The position numbers and the translations under genes were made by a program. This document shows, in pieces, positions 17,034 to 26,088 of a stretch of DNA of 64,000 nt. Location of the stretch: the NCBI RefSeq assembly GCF_008923725.1, contig NZ_WBPF01000006.1, positions 141,155 to 205,154 on the forward strand, written 5' to 3'. Position 1 is the first letter of the stretch, and each line of letters begins with the position of its first letter. The stretch comes from Bacillus sp. CH140a_4T (lineage in GTDB: Bacteria; Bacillota; Bacilli; Bacillales; Bacillaceae_G). The notes beneath the pieces are model-generated. The model had not been told where the DNA came from. It saw nothing but the letters and a program-made list of their open reading frames with translations, and made no database searches.

Positions 17034-17666
17034 ATGTTATTAATCGACATATTTACGTTTCTTGGCATTATCGCCGCTGCTATTTCCGGTACATTAGTTG
17101 GTTTAAAAAAAGATTTAGATTTATTCGGTGTCCTTTGTTTAGCTGTAGCTACTGCGCTCGGCGGCGGTATTATTCGTGATATTATGATCGGTAACCTGCC
17201 TCCTGTCGCATTTGTTAAACCCATTTACTTTTTCGTAAGTGTATTATCAGCATTATTTACTTGTATGTTTTTTGAGCGTATCAATAAACTGCAAGTCGTT
17301 ATTATGCTTTCTGATGCTGTTGGCTTAGGTGTTTTTACAGCTATTGGTGCAAATGCGGCAATGTCACATCATGTTGACGCCTCATTTTTAGTTGTTTCAA
17401 TGGGAGTCATTACAGGTATTGGAGGCGGTATTTTGCGTGACATTTGCGCTCAAGATATCCCCTACGTATTCCGAAAAGAGATTTACGCAATCGCTTCTAT
17501 CTTAGGGGCAATCAGTTTCCTAATCACATATGCAATGGGGGCACACGTATTAGCTTTCTATGTTTGTTTATTAGTAACATTCATTATTCGTGTTGTCACT
17601 GTAATATATAATGTACATTTCCCAGTTTTCTTTAAAACACATGCTAAAATTAATAAAGGTCATTAA
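17034..17666 (+). CDS. TRIC-family cation channel (YadS/UPF0126)
   Basis: 210-aa, seven-helix membrane protein made of two homologous three-helix repeats. Each repeat carries the glycine-rich signature: GGGIIRDIMIGNLPP (about 43-57) and GGGILRDICAQDIP (about 128-141). These are the kinked pore helices of prokaryotic TRIC channels, which form trimers conducting K+ and other monovalent cations. RBS AGGAGGAAG lies 11 bases before ATG. Monocistronic with a perfect terminator hairpin after it. Confidence 0.9.
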   Translation: MLLIDIFTFLGIIAAAISGTLVGLKKDLDLFGVLCLAVATALGGGIIRDIMIGNLPPVAFVKPIYFFVSVLSALFTCMFFERINKLQVVIMLSDAVGLGVFTAIGANAAMSHHVDASFLVVSMGVITGIGGGILRDICAQDIPYVFRKEIYAIASILGAISFLITYAMGAHVLAFYVCLLVTFIIRVVTVIYNVHFPVFFKTHAKINKGH

Positions 17667-17692
17667 GAGAATTCTACTTAGAATTCTCTTAA
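17665..17692 (+). terminator. Terminator after the TRIC gene
   Basis: Perfect 11-bp arms AAGAGAATTCT/AGAATTCTCTT with a four-base loop and T-rich tail. Confidence 0.75.
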
Positions 17693-17795
17693 TTTATATA
17701 CTATTCTACACACTAATATAGAGTAATTGTATATAAAAATATATAATTATATTAGAACCAAAAATGAAAACGCTTCACAAACAGGGGGAAGAACA

Positions 17796-19097
17796 ATGCT
17801 TGGGGTTTTTAAAAAACATAATAATAAAACAAACACCAGTATAATTGAATTAAGTAAGGATCAACAAATCACTTTTAACGTGCCTACTAATTCTGAACTG
17901 AACATTCAAATGGATATGTTACATATTTCAAAAGAAGATTTACAAATCGTAAAGGTACTACAGCCCTTTATTTATGAAGAAATTGATTGGATTACGGAAA
18001 AATTCTATGCCAATATTACAAAACAGCCTAATTTAATTACGATTATTGAACGTTATAGCTCTATTCCGAAACTAAAGCAAACTTTAAAAACACATATAAA
18101 AGAATTATTCAGCGGAGATATGCACGAAGATTTTATTGAACAACGTGTTAAAATTGCCAAAAGACATGTACAAATTGGCTTACATAGAAAATGGTATACA
18201 GCTGCTTATCAAGAATTATTCCGCTCTATCCTGAAGATTTTACAAACGAAAATTAAAACAATTGATGATTTTTCTCATTCTATAAACGTAATAAATAAAT
18301 TATTCACCCTTGAACAAGAACTCGTTATTGCGTCCTATGAATCTGAATATGAAAGAATGCAAAAAGAACATGAAAAAGAAAAAGAAATAACAGCTATGAC
18401 AATTACACATATTGCAACAGAATTAGCATCTGTATCTGAGAAAACGAGTGCTTCTATTCAACAGTTAACCGCTAAATCTGAAACTATTGTAAAAATTGCT
18501 AAAACAGGTACATCATTAGCTACAACATCAGAAGAAAAAGCGAATAAAGGTAAAGAACAATTAAATCAGCAAAATAAGCGAATGGAATACATTCAAACGA
18601 ACATGGAAACGATTATTACAGACACTCATGAGCTTCTCGATATTTCTAACAAAATTAACGAAATTATAGATATTGTAAAATCAATTGCAGAGCAAACAAA
18701 TTTACTCGCACTAAATGCTGCCATTGAATCTGCACGTGCTGGGGAATTTGGCAAAGGCTTTTCTGTTGTAGCTGGAGAAATTCGAAAGTTATCAGAGCAA
18801 ACGAAAGAATCTATATTCAACGTTACAAAGCTCGTTGAAAAAACAAATGAACAAATTATTCGTGTCTCTTCTTCAGTGAAACAAATTAGCTCCCTCGTCT
18901 CTGAAGGAACGGATAGCATGTCTGCAACAGATCAATACTTCCAAGAAATTGTAAAGGATATGTCTAACTCGAAAGAACAGAATAAAAAAATTGAACATGA
19001 GTTAGAAACCATTTCACAAGTAATGAAAGGAATTCAAGAAGATTCCTCACAAATGGCTCTAACAGCTGATAGTTTACAACTAGAACTAAACCGATAG
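17796..19097 (+). CDS. hemAT: HemAT globin-coupled aerotaxis transducer
   Basis: 433-aa soluble chemoreceptor that binds O2 at heme and signals to CheA. The globin sensor domain is about 30-185. His124 ([10 protein letters not shown]) is the proximal heme ligand by alignment with B. subtilis His123, and Tyr71 (EKFYANI) fits the distal Tyr70. The C-terminal methyl-accepting signalling domain (about 220-433) has the highly conserved hairpin tip [19 protein letters not shown]. No transmembrane segment. ATG 17796 follows CAGGGGGA; an in-frame ATG 23 codons upstream lacks an RBS. Confidence 0.93.
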   Translation: MLGVFKKHNNKTNTSIIELSKDQQITFNVPTNSELNIQMDMLHISKEDLQIVKVLQPFIYEEIDWITEKFYANITKQPNLITIIERYSSIPKLKQTLKTHIKELFSGDMHEDFIEQRVKIAKRHVQIGLHRKWYTAAYQELFRSILKILQTKIKTIDDFSHSINVINKLFTLEQELVIASYESEYERMQKEHEKEKEITAMTITHIATELASVSEKTSASIQQLTAKSETIVKIAKTGTSLATTSEEKANKGKEQLNQQNKRMEYIQTNMETIITDTHELLDISNKINEIIDIVKSIAEQTNLLALNAAIESARAGEFGKGFSVVAGEIRKLSEQTKESIFNVTKLVEKTNEQIIRVSSSVKQISSLVSEGTDSMSATDQYFQEIVKDMSNSKEQNKKIEHELETISQVMKGIQEDSSQMALTADSLQLELNR

Positions 19098-19107
19098 AGT
19101 GATGCTT

Positions 19108-19187
19108 ATGCCAGCAGAGATTCTTCATCTCTGCTGACTCTCAGTCCTCATCTTCCATGAAAAAAAGAATCCAAACTGGATTCTTTT
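19108..19187. terminator. Two hairpins between hemAT and a convergent GT-C gene
   Basis: First hairpin CAGCAGAGA/TCTCTGCTG (19111-19136), not followed by a T-run. Second, AAAAGAATCC/GGATTCTTTT (19163-19187), has A and T runs on both sides and can terminate both genes. Confidence 0.75.
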
Positions 19188-20500
19188 TATTTTCTGAAGA
19201 ATATTTTTTGACAGTACACATAACTCATATAAACACCAAAGCTTTGCAAAATAAACAAGGCTGGCACGATAAGGTTGTAGTATGCCATATTTACTTGGAA
19301 GAGTCTTAACAATACATATCCGCTAATTAACAACAAGAACAACATATATCCTTCGTTTTGTTGTTTCTTAATAAGAAAGTGTAATAAAGCTATAGACATG
19401 AATAACGTTACCGCTATATATATAAGTTTTTCACATTTAAATAGAATAGAATGTATTCCCTCACCTGAGAATTGATTAATTACTGGCTTTAATAGTTTAA
19501 ATCTTTCTTCTTCAATTCCTTTTAGCTTTTGATCAATATGCTCTGTTACGCTTTGATTCTTATCTATTTTTTCCTCATTTTTACCTTTTCCAATTAAAAC
19601 AGATTGAACATACGTCTCATTTGAAATTGTATATTGTGCCATTCCCATTGTCTGAATTCCATAACTCACACCAAAATGAGCACTATAAAATAGAATAAGT
19701 ATTCCTATCATCTTTAATAGTACTTTTTGCTTCATTGCTGATTGAAAGAGTTCAATTAACAACACATATACAGCAATAAAAATAGGAAGAAATAACCCCA
19801 TAGGGAAAATCATATTACTACATGCAAATAAAATTGCTGAAAGCACCCACATATAGGGATGATCTAAACCTTTATATAAAAGTATGTAACAAGCCAAATA
19901 AAATAAAAATATTGCAAGCGATTCTGCTGTTAATAAGGAGCTCATAAATATATTTGGTATATATAAAGCGTAAAACACAGACGCAATACGGCCGCATTCT
20001 TCTCCAAAAATCATTGCTGCAATACGATAAATGAAAAATGCAGTCCCTGTGCAAAATAAAATATTAAATAACTGCAATGCAAATACTGTATCGCCAAATA
20101 CACGAATAATAATTGATTCATAAATAATAAAAGGTAATTGCGCTACATTCTCTACGCTATTACCAATTGCAATCTGCTTTGCAGACTCAAACATCTTTTT
20201 CATATCACCGATTATCGGGACATCTACAAATAAAACCATACTAAGTCTCACAACTATAGATGCACTAATAAGAAAAACAAGGAATTGTTTATCTGTAAAA
20301 CGATACTGTAAAATCGATGCCACTAACAGCATGAGAATAACAAAAATGATCAATACGATTGTTACACTTGTTGTACTGTCTCCAAAAAATTGTTTGCTTG
20401 TTTCAAACGCTGACCAACAACTATAAACAAAAAATGCGAGCATCGCACCAATCATTATTTTACTAAAAAAAGACGAAAAATTTGTTTGTATATGATTCAT
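19187..20500 (-). CDS. GT-C fold membrane glycosyltransferase-like protein (paralogue 1)
   Basis: 437-aa protein with about 11-12 hydrophobic segments. It is clearly paralogous to the 26089-27546 product: both have a CTGT..IY.I block, Y.IYIP..SS.LT, FLFYL..Y.L..KGL.H.YMW and a closing F.LQSFG.Y-type segment. The first large outer loop has VDVPIIGDMKKMFESA, with Asp where GT-C enzymes place the catalytic base. Likely uses polyprenyl-phosphate sugars to modify a surface polymer outside the membrane. It is monocistronic and lacks the ETKGGYSAADAEY-like loop of paralogue 2. Function inferred from fold only. Confidence 0.7.
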   Translation of the reverse strand: MNHIQTNFSSFFSKIMIGAMLAFFVYSCWSAFETSKQFFGDSTTSVTIVLIIFVILMLLVASILQYRFTDKQFLVFLISASIVVRLSMVLFVDVPIIGDMKKMFESAKQIAIGNSVENVAQLPFIIYESIIIRVFGDTVFALQLFNILFCTGTAFFIYRIAAMIFGEECGRIASVFYALYIPNIFMSSLLTAESLAIFLFYLACYILLYKGLDHPYMWVLSAILFACSNMIFPMGLFLPIFIAVYVLLIELFQSAMKQKVLLKMIGILILFYSAHFGVSYGIQTMGMAQYTISNETYVQSVLIGKGKNEEKIDKNQSVTEHIDQKLKGIEEERFKLLKPVINQFSGEGIHSILFKCEKLIYIAVTLFMSIALLHFLIKKQQNEGYMLFLLLISGYVLLRLFQVNMAYYNLIVPALFILQSFGVYMSYVYCQKIFFRK

Positions 20501-20813
20501 ATGTCCATTGCACCTCTATTTCCATTCATAACAAAACGATTCTATCATGAATAGGCACAACGCTGATAGGGAATTTCTATGACAAATATAGAGTCCTAAT
20601 TTTTTCACTTGCAATGTAAGCGAATCCTCTTTTACACTACACTTTATATAATGATAAATTTTCTTTCAGTTACATGAATACAAATACAGAAGTTTTGCTA
20701 ACTCTCTTCTGGAATTCTTTACTTCATTAAATATCTATTGATTTTTAATATTTTTGTACTCCACTTACAATACATGTCATTCTGATTGAAAACAGAAAAT
20801 AGGGGCTGACCAT
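20501..20813. other. Divergent intergenic region, no gene seen
   Basis: 313 bases between the GT-C gene and the thioesterase gene. A TATAAT at about 20650 has no good -35. No further element seen. Confidence 0.4.
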
Positions 20814-21326
20814 ATGGAAAAGAAATTCATGCGAGAATCCAAAGCAATTAAAACAACACGTGTTTTTCCAAATGATTTAAATAATCATCAAACACTTTTC
20901 GGAGGAAAACTATTAGCAGAAATTGATAGTATCGCTTCAATTGCAGCTGCAAGACATAGCCGTAAGCATTGCGTAACGGCATCTATCGATTCTGTTGATT
21001 TTTTAACTCCAATTCACCAAGCAGATTCTGTTTGTTACGAAGCATTCGTATGTTATACAGGAAAATCTTCAATGGAAGTGTTTGTAAAAGTAATTGCTGA
21101 GAATTTATTAGCAGGCGAGCGTAGAATAGCTGCAACATGTTTCATTACATTCGTTGCATTAAAAGATGGAAAACCTTCATCTGTTCCACAAGTACTACCT
21201 GAAACGGAAGAAGAACATTGGCTACACACAACTGGTTCCGAACGTGCAGAAAATAGAAAAAAAGGACGTTTAAAAAGCAAAGAAATGGCTGAAGTATTAA
21301 CATTGAGTAAACCTTGGAGTATGTAA
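20814..21326 (+). CDS. Hot-dog acyl-CoA thioesterase (YkhA/BFIT type)
   Basis: 170-aa hot-dog-fold thioesterase. Seen: the N-terminal NDLNNHQTLFGGKLLAEID core, in which the NHQTLFGG segment starts the hot-dog central helix and active-site loop, then ASIDSVDFLTPIHQ and the V..EN...GERR strand pair. Family members hydrolyse medium- to long-chain acyl-CoA in the cytoplasm. The basic tail (RAENRKKGRLKSK) is typical of the Bacillus proteins. RBS AGGGG lies eight bases before ATG. Single gene with a terminator after it. Confidence 0.87.
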   Translation: MEKKFMRESKAIKTTRVFPNDLNNHQTLFGGKLLAEIDSIASIAAARHSRKHCVTASIDSVDFLTPIHQADSVCYEAFVCYTGKSSMEVFVKVIAENLLAGERRIAATCFITFVALKDGKPSSVPQVLPETEEEHWLHTTGSERAENRKKGRLKSKEMAEVLTLSKPWSM

Positions 21327-21335
21327 TAACTGATT

Positions 21336-21374
21336 TACCTTCCTTTTTACAAATCCAAAAGGAAGGTTTTTTTA
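21336..21374 (+). terminator. Terminator after the thioesterase gene
   Basis: Arms ACCTTCCTTTT/AAAAGGAAGGT followed by seven T. Confidence 0.9.
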
Positions 21375-21378
21375 TATA

Positions 21379-21533
21379 AAGTGAAACTTTAATCAGTGGG
21401 GGTTTTCTTCATCCCCCACTGATTATTAGTTGAACCAATCGGACTTTTATGGGCAGTTGATCCCCCACCTAACTTCTTTGCTTTCGCTGAATTTTGAGGT
21501 GGGGGTCTTACTGCTCATTAAAGCGGGATAAAA
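21379..21533 (+). repeat. bcr1-like repeat, full-length copy (155 bp)
   Basis: Complete element beginning AAGTGAAACTTTAATCAGTG and ending GCGGGATAAAA. Internal structure: a 5' hairpin AATCAGTGGGGG...CCCCCACTGATT, a central ATGGGCAGTTGATCCCCCACCTAA, and GAGGTGGGGGTC able to pair with GATCCCCCACCT. Length and structure fit the bcr1 family known from B. cereus-group genomes. Other copies or fragments in this window: 1-59, 11903-11947, 13258-13396, 24150-24202, 31815-31838. Confidence 0.8.
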
Positions 21534-21655
21534 TACATAGTGTTGATTTACAAAGTTTATATGCGGTAAACTTATACAGATGTTCTTGTAATCTTCTTCC
21601 TTGCAAAAGGCCTATATAATGTACAACATAAAAAATATGAGGAGATAATAATTAT

Positions 21656-22636
21656 ATGATGGAACAAACTCAACTCGTTTCCGTTATTGTCCCGCTGTAT
21701 AATGCGGAAAAATACATTGAAGAAACGATGGAATCAATACTGAATCAAACATATAAAAATATTGAAATTGTAATTGTTGATGACGGAAGTAAAGATCAAT
21801 CATCTTCTATCGTTAGAAGTCTCAAGAAAAAATACCCTGAACAAATAAAATATATCTTACAAGAAAACCAAGGCGTTTCCGTTGCTCGTAATACAGGAAT
21901 TGAAAATGCAAGTGGAGAATATATTTCGTTTCTTGATAGTGACGATTTATGGCATCCAACAAAGCTCGAAAAACAAATCGAAAGCATGCATAAGAACAAT
22001 ATGAACGCCTGCTATTGTGGATATATGAACTTTTACGAAAAGACTGGTGAAAAAGTTGAGAACACGACAAACTTTGTAAAAGGGGATATGACAAAGGCTT
22101 TCTTAACACATCAAGTTTTTGCCCAAACAAGTACATGGATTTTCAAAAAATCTATCGTAATGGATCATAACATTCGTTTCACACCCGGTTGTAGCTGGGG
22201 AGAAGACTTAGAATTCCTTTTTAAATTAATGAGTGTAACAAATGTATGTTATGTGGATGAATATTTAACATATTATCGAATCCTATCAGGAGGAAATCTT
22301 TCTTCAAATTATAAAGATTATGAGTTAAAAACGACAAAAGAATTAGAAGTATTTAATCGAATGAAAGATTGGATTCATAATAAATCAAAAGACTTAATCA
22401 CTGATGATTCTACGGAATTAATTGAAATCCTTGAAACTTATCTATTCCCATATACAGTCATTAACAATGCTTGTATATATATTAAAGGACACCCTAAATT
22501 AGATAAATCAAAGGTTCAGTTAATTAAAAGTGATATAAAGAAATATTGTCGCAAAATCTATTCAAAAAATGGGAAACGAAGCAAAAAGTTATATGCGATG
22601 CTTTGGTTTGTACGTATCAAATTTTTATTTTCTTAA
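21656..22636 (+). CDS. GT2-family (GT-A fold) glycosyltransferase, TuaG-like
   Basis: 326-aa inverting glycosyltransferase. The N-terminal nucleotide-sugar domain has VSVIVPLYNAEKYIEET, VDDGSKD (about 42-48), GVSVARNTGIE and the metal-binding FLDSDDLW (about 93-100). Later GCSWGEDLEFLFKL supplies the ED catalytic pair (about 184), followed by YYRI. The C-terminal 100 residues are basic and helical, suiting peripheral membrane contact. Preceded by GAGGAG. Followed after about 60-90 bp by a Wzx flippase gene, so the pair probably builds and exports a surface glycan. Confidence 0.88.
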   Translation: MMEQTQLVSVIVPLYNAEKYIEETMESILNQTYKNIEIVIVDDGSKDQSSSIVRSLKKKYPEQIKYILQENQGVSVARNTGIENASGEYISFLDSDDLWHPTKLEKQIESMHKNNMNACYCGYMNFYEKTGEKVENTTNFVKGDMTKAFLTHQVFAQTSTWIFKKSIVMDHNIRFTPGCSWGEDLEFLFKLMSVTNVCYVDEYLTYYRILSGGNLSSNYKDYELKTTKELEVFNRMKDWIHNKSKDLITDDSTELIEILETYLFPYTVINNACIYIKGHPKLDKSKVQLIKSDIKKYCRKIYSKNGKRSKKLYAMLWFVRIKFLFS

Positions 22637-22729
22637 ATAATTGAATATGCTTTTAAACAGTCTTTCCGTAAACAAATTAAATTTACAAATAGGACGAGCA
22701 TGTCCCAACGAATAGAAAGGTCTTTTTCC

Positions 22730-24151
22730 ATGAAAACAAACAAAATCATTAAAAACGCCTCCTACCTCTTTGTAGGAAATATTACTGTTCGATTTGTACT
22801 TGCTATTGCAACCATTCTCTTTGCAAGATATGTTTCACCAGATGAGTATGGGAAGTTTACAGTTGCATTAGCAGTTTCCGCTGTCATTTGTTATTTTACA
22901 GATGCAGGTTTGACACATACGTTTATGCGTGAAGGAACGAGAAGCGACGCTAACATTAGCGTATTAATAAGTAGTTATTTACGGATTCGTTTAGTGTTAG
23001 CTATCGTAATTTCTGTACTCTTCGCTATTTTCGCTCAGTTCTTCTACACTGATGCTTACTTACGTACCATGGTATATTGGGTCGTACTACCAACCATGTT
23101 TGGAGCCACTTTACAAGGTGTTGGGATGGCTTATTTCCAAGTAACAGAGCGTATGCAATTTACAGCGATTATTTCTGTACTACAAGGTGTAACAGCCGCA
23201 GCCGCTCTTATGCTAGGGATGTCATTTCAATGGTCACTTATGATGATCGCTGCCATGTACGGAATATCTAGCCTTGTAACAGGGCTTATCGCTTTCTTAA
23301 TGGTACTCCGCCATACAAAAGTTCATAAAGGCTGGGACAAAGGAATTTTAGATCAACTGCTTATTTTCACAATTAATGGCATTATTATTATGCTTTTACC
23401 GCAGTTAGGTCCTATTATATTAGAAAAAGTTTCAATACATGAACAAGTTGGATTCTTTGGGGCTGCCTATAAAATACCTGCTGTACTTTACCAAATACCT
23501 GGTGTAATTGCAGCAGCCTTTTATCCAAAATTATTCGCTTTCGGAAATGAAAAAAATATTGAAGAACATAGAAGGCTATCTCAGTTTGAATTAAAACTTA
23601 TGTCCTTCTTAGGTATGGGAATTTCTATCCCATTTATTGCCAATCCTAGTTTTTGGATTGTAACTTTATTAGGTGAAGAATATGCACCAGCTGGTGATGC
23701 ACTTGCAATTTTAGCCTTTATGGTCATTTTACAATCTATCAACTATCCACTTGCCGATAACTTAACAACAATCGGACAACAGTGGAAGCGTGCGACAATA
23801 ATGGGAATTGGATTGTTTGTTGCCATCATAAGTTACATCATCTTAGGTAGCAAATTTGGAGTGATGGGAGCTTCTGTAGCAGCTGTCCTTACTGAAGTTA
23901 CTTTATTAATTGGATTTACTTTATTTGTCCGTAAAGGTTTCGGGCTATTATTTAAAGGAATTATATTTAATAGTCTCGCATTTATAATTAGTTACGTTCT
24001 ATACCGTACAATATTAATTAGTTTGCCACCACTAGTAGCTTTAACGCTTACCGGTATATTGTACGGCATTATCGGCCTTGCCATTGATCCACAAATACGT
24101 GGGTTGCTTTTAGGGTTCGTAAATAAAAAGCTCGGCAAGAACATAGCATAA
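22730..24151 (+). CDS. Wzx-type polysaccharide flippase (MOP superfamily)
   Basis: About 473-aa protein with 12-14 hydrophobic segments, homologous to RfbX/Wzx lipid-linked oligosaccharide translocases: KNASYLFVGNITVRF at the start, ARYVSPDEYGKFTVALAVSA, and the ALAILAFMV..QSINYPL segment in the C-terminal half. Two starts are possible, ATG 22700 (ten residues longer, AGGAC upstream) and ATG 22730 (AAAGG upstream); the latter places the family-typical N-terminus first. It follows the GT2 gene on the same strand. The stop codon overlaps the start of a bcr1-like fragment. Confidence 0.87.
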   Translation: MKTNKIIKNASYLFVGNITVRFVLAIATILFARYVSPDEYGKFTVALAVSAVICYFTDAGLTHTFMREGTRSDANISVLISSYLRIRLVLAIVISVLFAIFAQFFYTDAYLRTMVYWVVLPTMFGATLQGVGMAYFQVTERMQFTAIISVLQGVTAAAALMLGMSFQWSLMMIAAMYGISSLVTGLIAFLMVLRHTKVHKGWDKGILDQLLIFTINGIIIMLLPQLGPIILEKVSIHEQVGFFGAAYKIPAVLYQIPGVIAAAFYPKLFAFGNEKNIEEHRRLSQFELKLMSFLGMGISIPFIANPSFWIVTLLGEEYAPAGDALAILAFMVILQSINYPLADNLTTIGQQWKRATIMGIGLFVAIISYIILGSKFGVMGASVAAVLTEVTLLIGFTLFVRKGFGLLFKGIIFNSLAFIISYVLYRTILISLPPLVALTLTGILYGIIGLAIDPQIRGLLLGFVNKKLGKNIA

Positions 24152-24202
24152 AGCGAAACTTTAATCAGTGGCAGTTTTACTGTCCGTTAATGCGGGGTAA
24201 AA
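24150..24202 (+). repeat. bcr1-like repeat with internal deletion
   Basis: AAGCGAAACTTTAATCAGTGG (5' end) is joined directly to ACTGTCCGTTAATGCGGGGTAAAA (3' end), about 100 bases shorter than the full element. The first bases overlap the flippase stop codon. Confidence 0.72.
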
Positions 24203-24246
24203 GTCGCTTTCTTTCTCATAAATTCGAGAGAGAAGGCGACTTTTTA
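24199..24246 (+). terminator. Terminator after the GT2-wzx pair
   Basis: AAAAGTCGC...CTTTCTC pairs with GAGAGAG...GCGACTTTT; T-run follows. Confidence 0.82.
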
Positions 24247-24444
24247 TTTACTGTTATTACTCATATATATAATTGTTTCTTTTAATCCTTCATAATATGG
24301 AGTTTTAGACAGAACGCCTATATATTTTTCCGAAATAATAAAAAAATCTATTTTCAAAAATATACATTTTTGAAATGATAGCATTCTATCCAAGAATTTA
24401 GTATCATGATTCAAGACACTATTTAGAAATGAACGGAGGACATT

Positions 24445-25998
24445 ATGAGCTTATTAACTGTTGAAAAATTAGGTCATACATTTGGTGATCGCACATTATT
24501 TAAAGATGTATCCATGCGCTTACTCGCAGGAGAGCACGTTGGATTAGTTGGGGCAAACGGTGTTGGGAAATCAACATTTATGAATATAATTACTGGTCAG
24601 CTTATCCATGATGAAGGTCGTGTTGAATGGACACCTGGCACAAATTACGGTTACTTAGACCAACATACAATTTTAACACCCGGTCGCACAATTCGTGATG
24701 TATTAGCAGATGCATTTTTACCTTTATTTGAAAAAGAAAAAGCATTAAATGAAGTTGCAGAAAAAATGGGAACTGCTACACCAGAAGAATTAGAAGAACT
24801 TCTTGAGGAAATGGCAGAAATTCAAGATGCTCTTGAAGCAGGCGGTTTCTATTTATTAGATATTAAAATTGAAGAAGCAGCGCGTGGACTTGGAATTGAC
24901 GCAATCGGTCTAGATCGTGATGTTGCTGCATTAAGTGGTGGACAACGTACAAAAGTATTACTTGCAAAGTTATTACTTGAGCAACCAGAAGTATTACTAT
25001 TAGATGAGCCGACCAACTATTTAGACGTTGAACATATTCATTGGTTAACAACTTATTTAAAAGAATATCCACACGCATTCCTATTAATTTCCCATGATAC
25101 GGAGTTTATGAATAAATGTGTTGATATTATTTTCCATCTCGAATTTACAAAAATGACGCGTTATACAGCGACATATGAAAAATTCTTAGAACTAGCGGAG
25201 ATGAATAAGAACCAACATATAAACGCTTATGAAAAGCAACGAGAGTTTATTAAAAAGCAGGAAGATTTTATTGCGAAAAATAAAGCTCGTTACTCAACGA
25301 CTGGCCGTGCAAAGAGTCGTCAAAAACAACTTGATCGTATGGAACGTATCGATCGTCCTGAAACAGCTATTAAACCTGAATTCTCCTTTAAAGAAAGTCG
25401 TGCAAGTAGCCGGTTTGTCTTCGAAGGGGAAAATGTAGAAATTGGATATACACATCCGTTATTACCGAAATTAACGATGACAATTGAACGTGGTGAAAAA
25501 ATTGCAATTGTTGGATGTAATGGTGTCGGTAAGTCAACACTATTAAAAACGATTTTAGGTAAGATTAAACCATTAAGCGGGAAAACTAGTCTTGGCGACT
25601 TCTTAAACTCATCATACTTCGAGCAAGAAGTGAAAGCTGATAATATAACACCAATTGATGATGTTTGGAATACATTCCCTAGCTTAGACCAACATCAAGT
25701 ACGTGCAATGTTAGCAAAATGTGGTTTGAAAAACGAACATATCTCTCGTCCGTTGAATCAATTAAGCGGTGGCGAACAGGCAAAAGTTCGTTTATGTAAA
25801 CTAATGGGTGAAGAAAGTAACTGGCTACTCTTTGATGAGCCAACAAACCACCTTGATGTTACAGCAAAAGAAGAGCTGAAAAAAGCGATGAAAGCATACA
25901 AAGGAACAATTCTTCTTGTATGCCACGAACCAGACTTTTATGAAGATTGGGTAACAAAAACTTGGGATGTAGAAAAATGGGCCCAAGAAAATTCTTAA
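24445..25998 (+). CDS. ABC-F family ATPase (YfmM-like)
   Basis: 517-aa soluble protein with two ABC ATPase domains and no membrane segment. Walker A motifs: GANGVGKST (about 37-45) and GCNGVGKST (about 356). Signatures LSGGQR and LSGGEQ; Walker B LLLDEPTNYLD and LLFDEPTNHLD. The ~80-residue charged linker between them (KNKARYSTTGRAKSRQKQLDRM) is the ABC-F P-site motif region. ABC-F proteins act on ribosomes, relieving stalls or giving antibiotic protection. It most resembles B. subtilis YfmM. Which stall or drug it addresses is not evident. Confidence 0.9.
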   Translation: MSLLTVEKLGHTFGDRTLFKDVSMRLLAGEHVGLVGANGVGKSTFMNIITGQLIHDEGRVEWTPGTNYGYLDQHTILTPGRTIRDVLADAFLPLFEKEKALNEVAEKMGTATPEELEELLEEMAEIQDALEAGGFYLLDIKIEEAARGLGIDAIGLDRDVAALSGGQRTKVLLAKLLLEQPEVLLLDEPTNYLDVEHIHWLTTYLKEYPHAFLLISHDTEFMNKCVDIIFHLEFTKMTRYTATYEKFLELAEMNKNQHINAYEKQREFIKKQEDFIAKNKARYSTTGRAKSRQKQLDRMERIDRPETAIKPEFSFKESRASSRFVFEGENVEIGYTHPLLPKLTMTIERGEKIAIVGCNGVGKSTLLKTILGKIKPLSGKTSLGDFLNSSYFEQEVKADNITPIDDVWNTFPSLDQHQVRAMLAKCGLKNEHISRPLNQLSGGEQAKVRLCKLMGEESNWLLFDEPTNHLDVTAKEELKKAMKAYKGTILLVCHEPDFYEDWVTKTWDVEKWAQENS

Positions 25999-26011
25999 CC
26001 ACCTGAAATCA

Positions 26012-26045
26012 TCCTTTTACACACCTAGTGTGTAAAGGGATTTCC
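26012..26045 (+). terminator. Probable terminator after the ABC-F gene
   Basis: TTTACACA/TGTGTAAA arms with a short loop; the following tail is only moderately T-rich. Confidence 0.5.
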
Positions 26046-26088
26046 CCTTAAAATAGCAATTAAATTCAATAAGGAGTTTTTACTTATA

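Noticed and set aside
16904-17179. 91-codon plus-strand frame before the TRIC gene
   Set aside because: Overlaps the strong TRIC reading frame and its RBS; composition is not protein-like.
17762-17780. cre-like TGAAAACGCTTCACA upstream of hemAT
   Set aside because: Right half is shifted by one base and does not fit the cre consensus.
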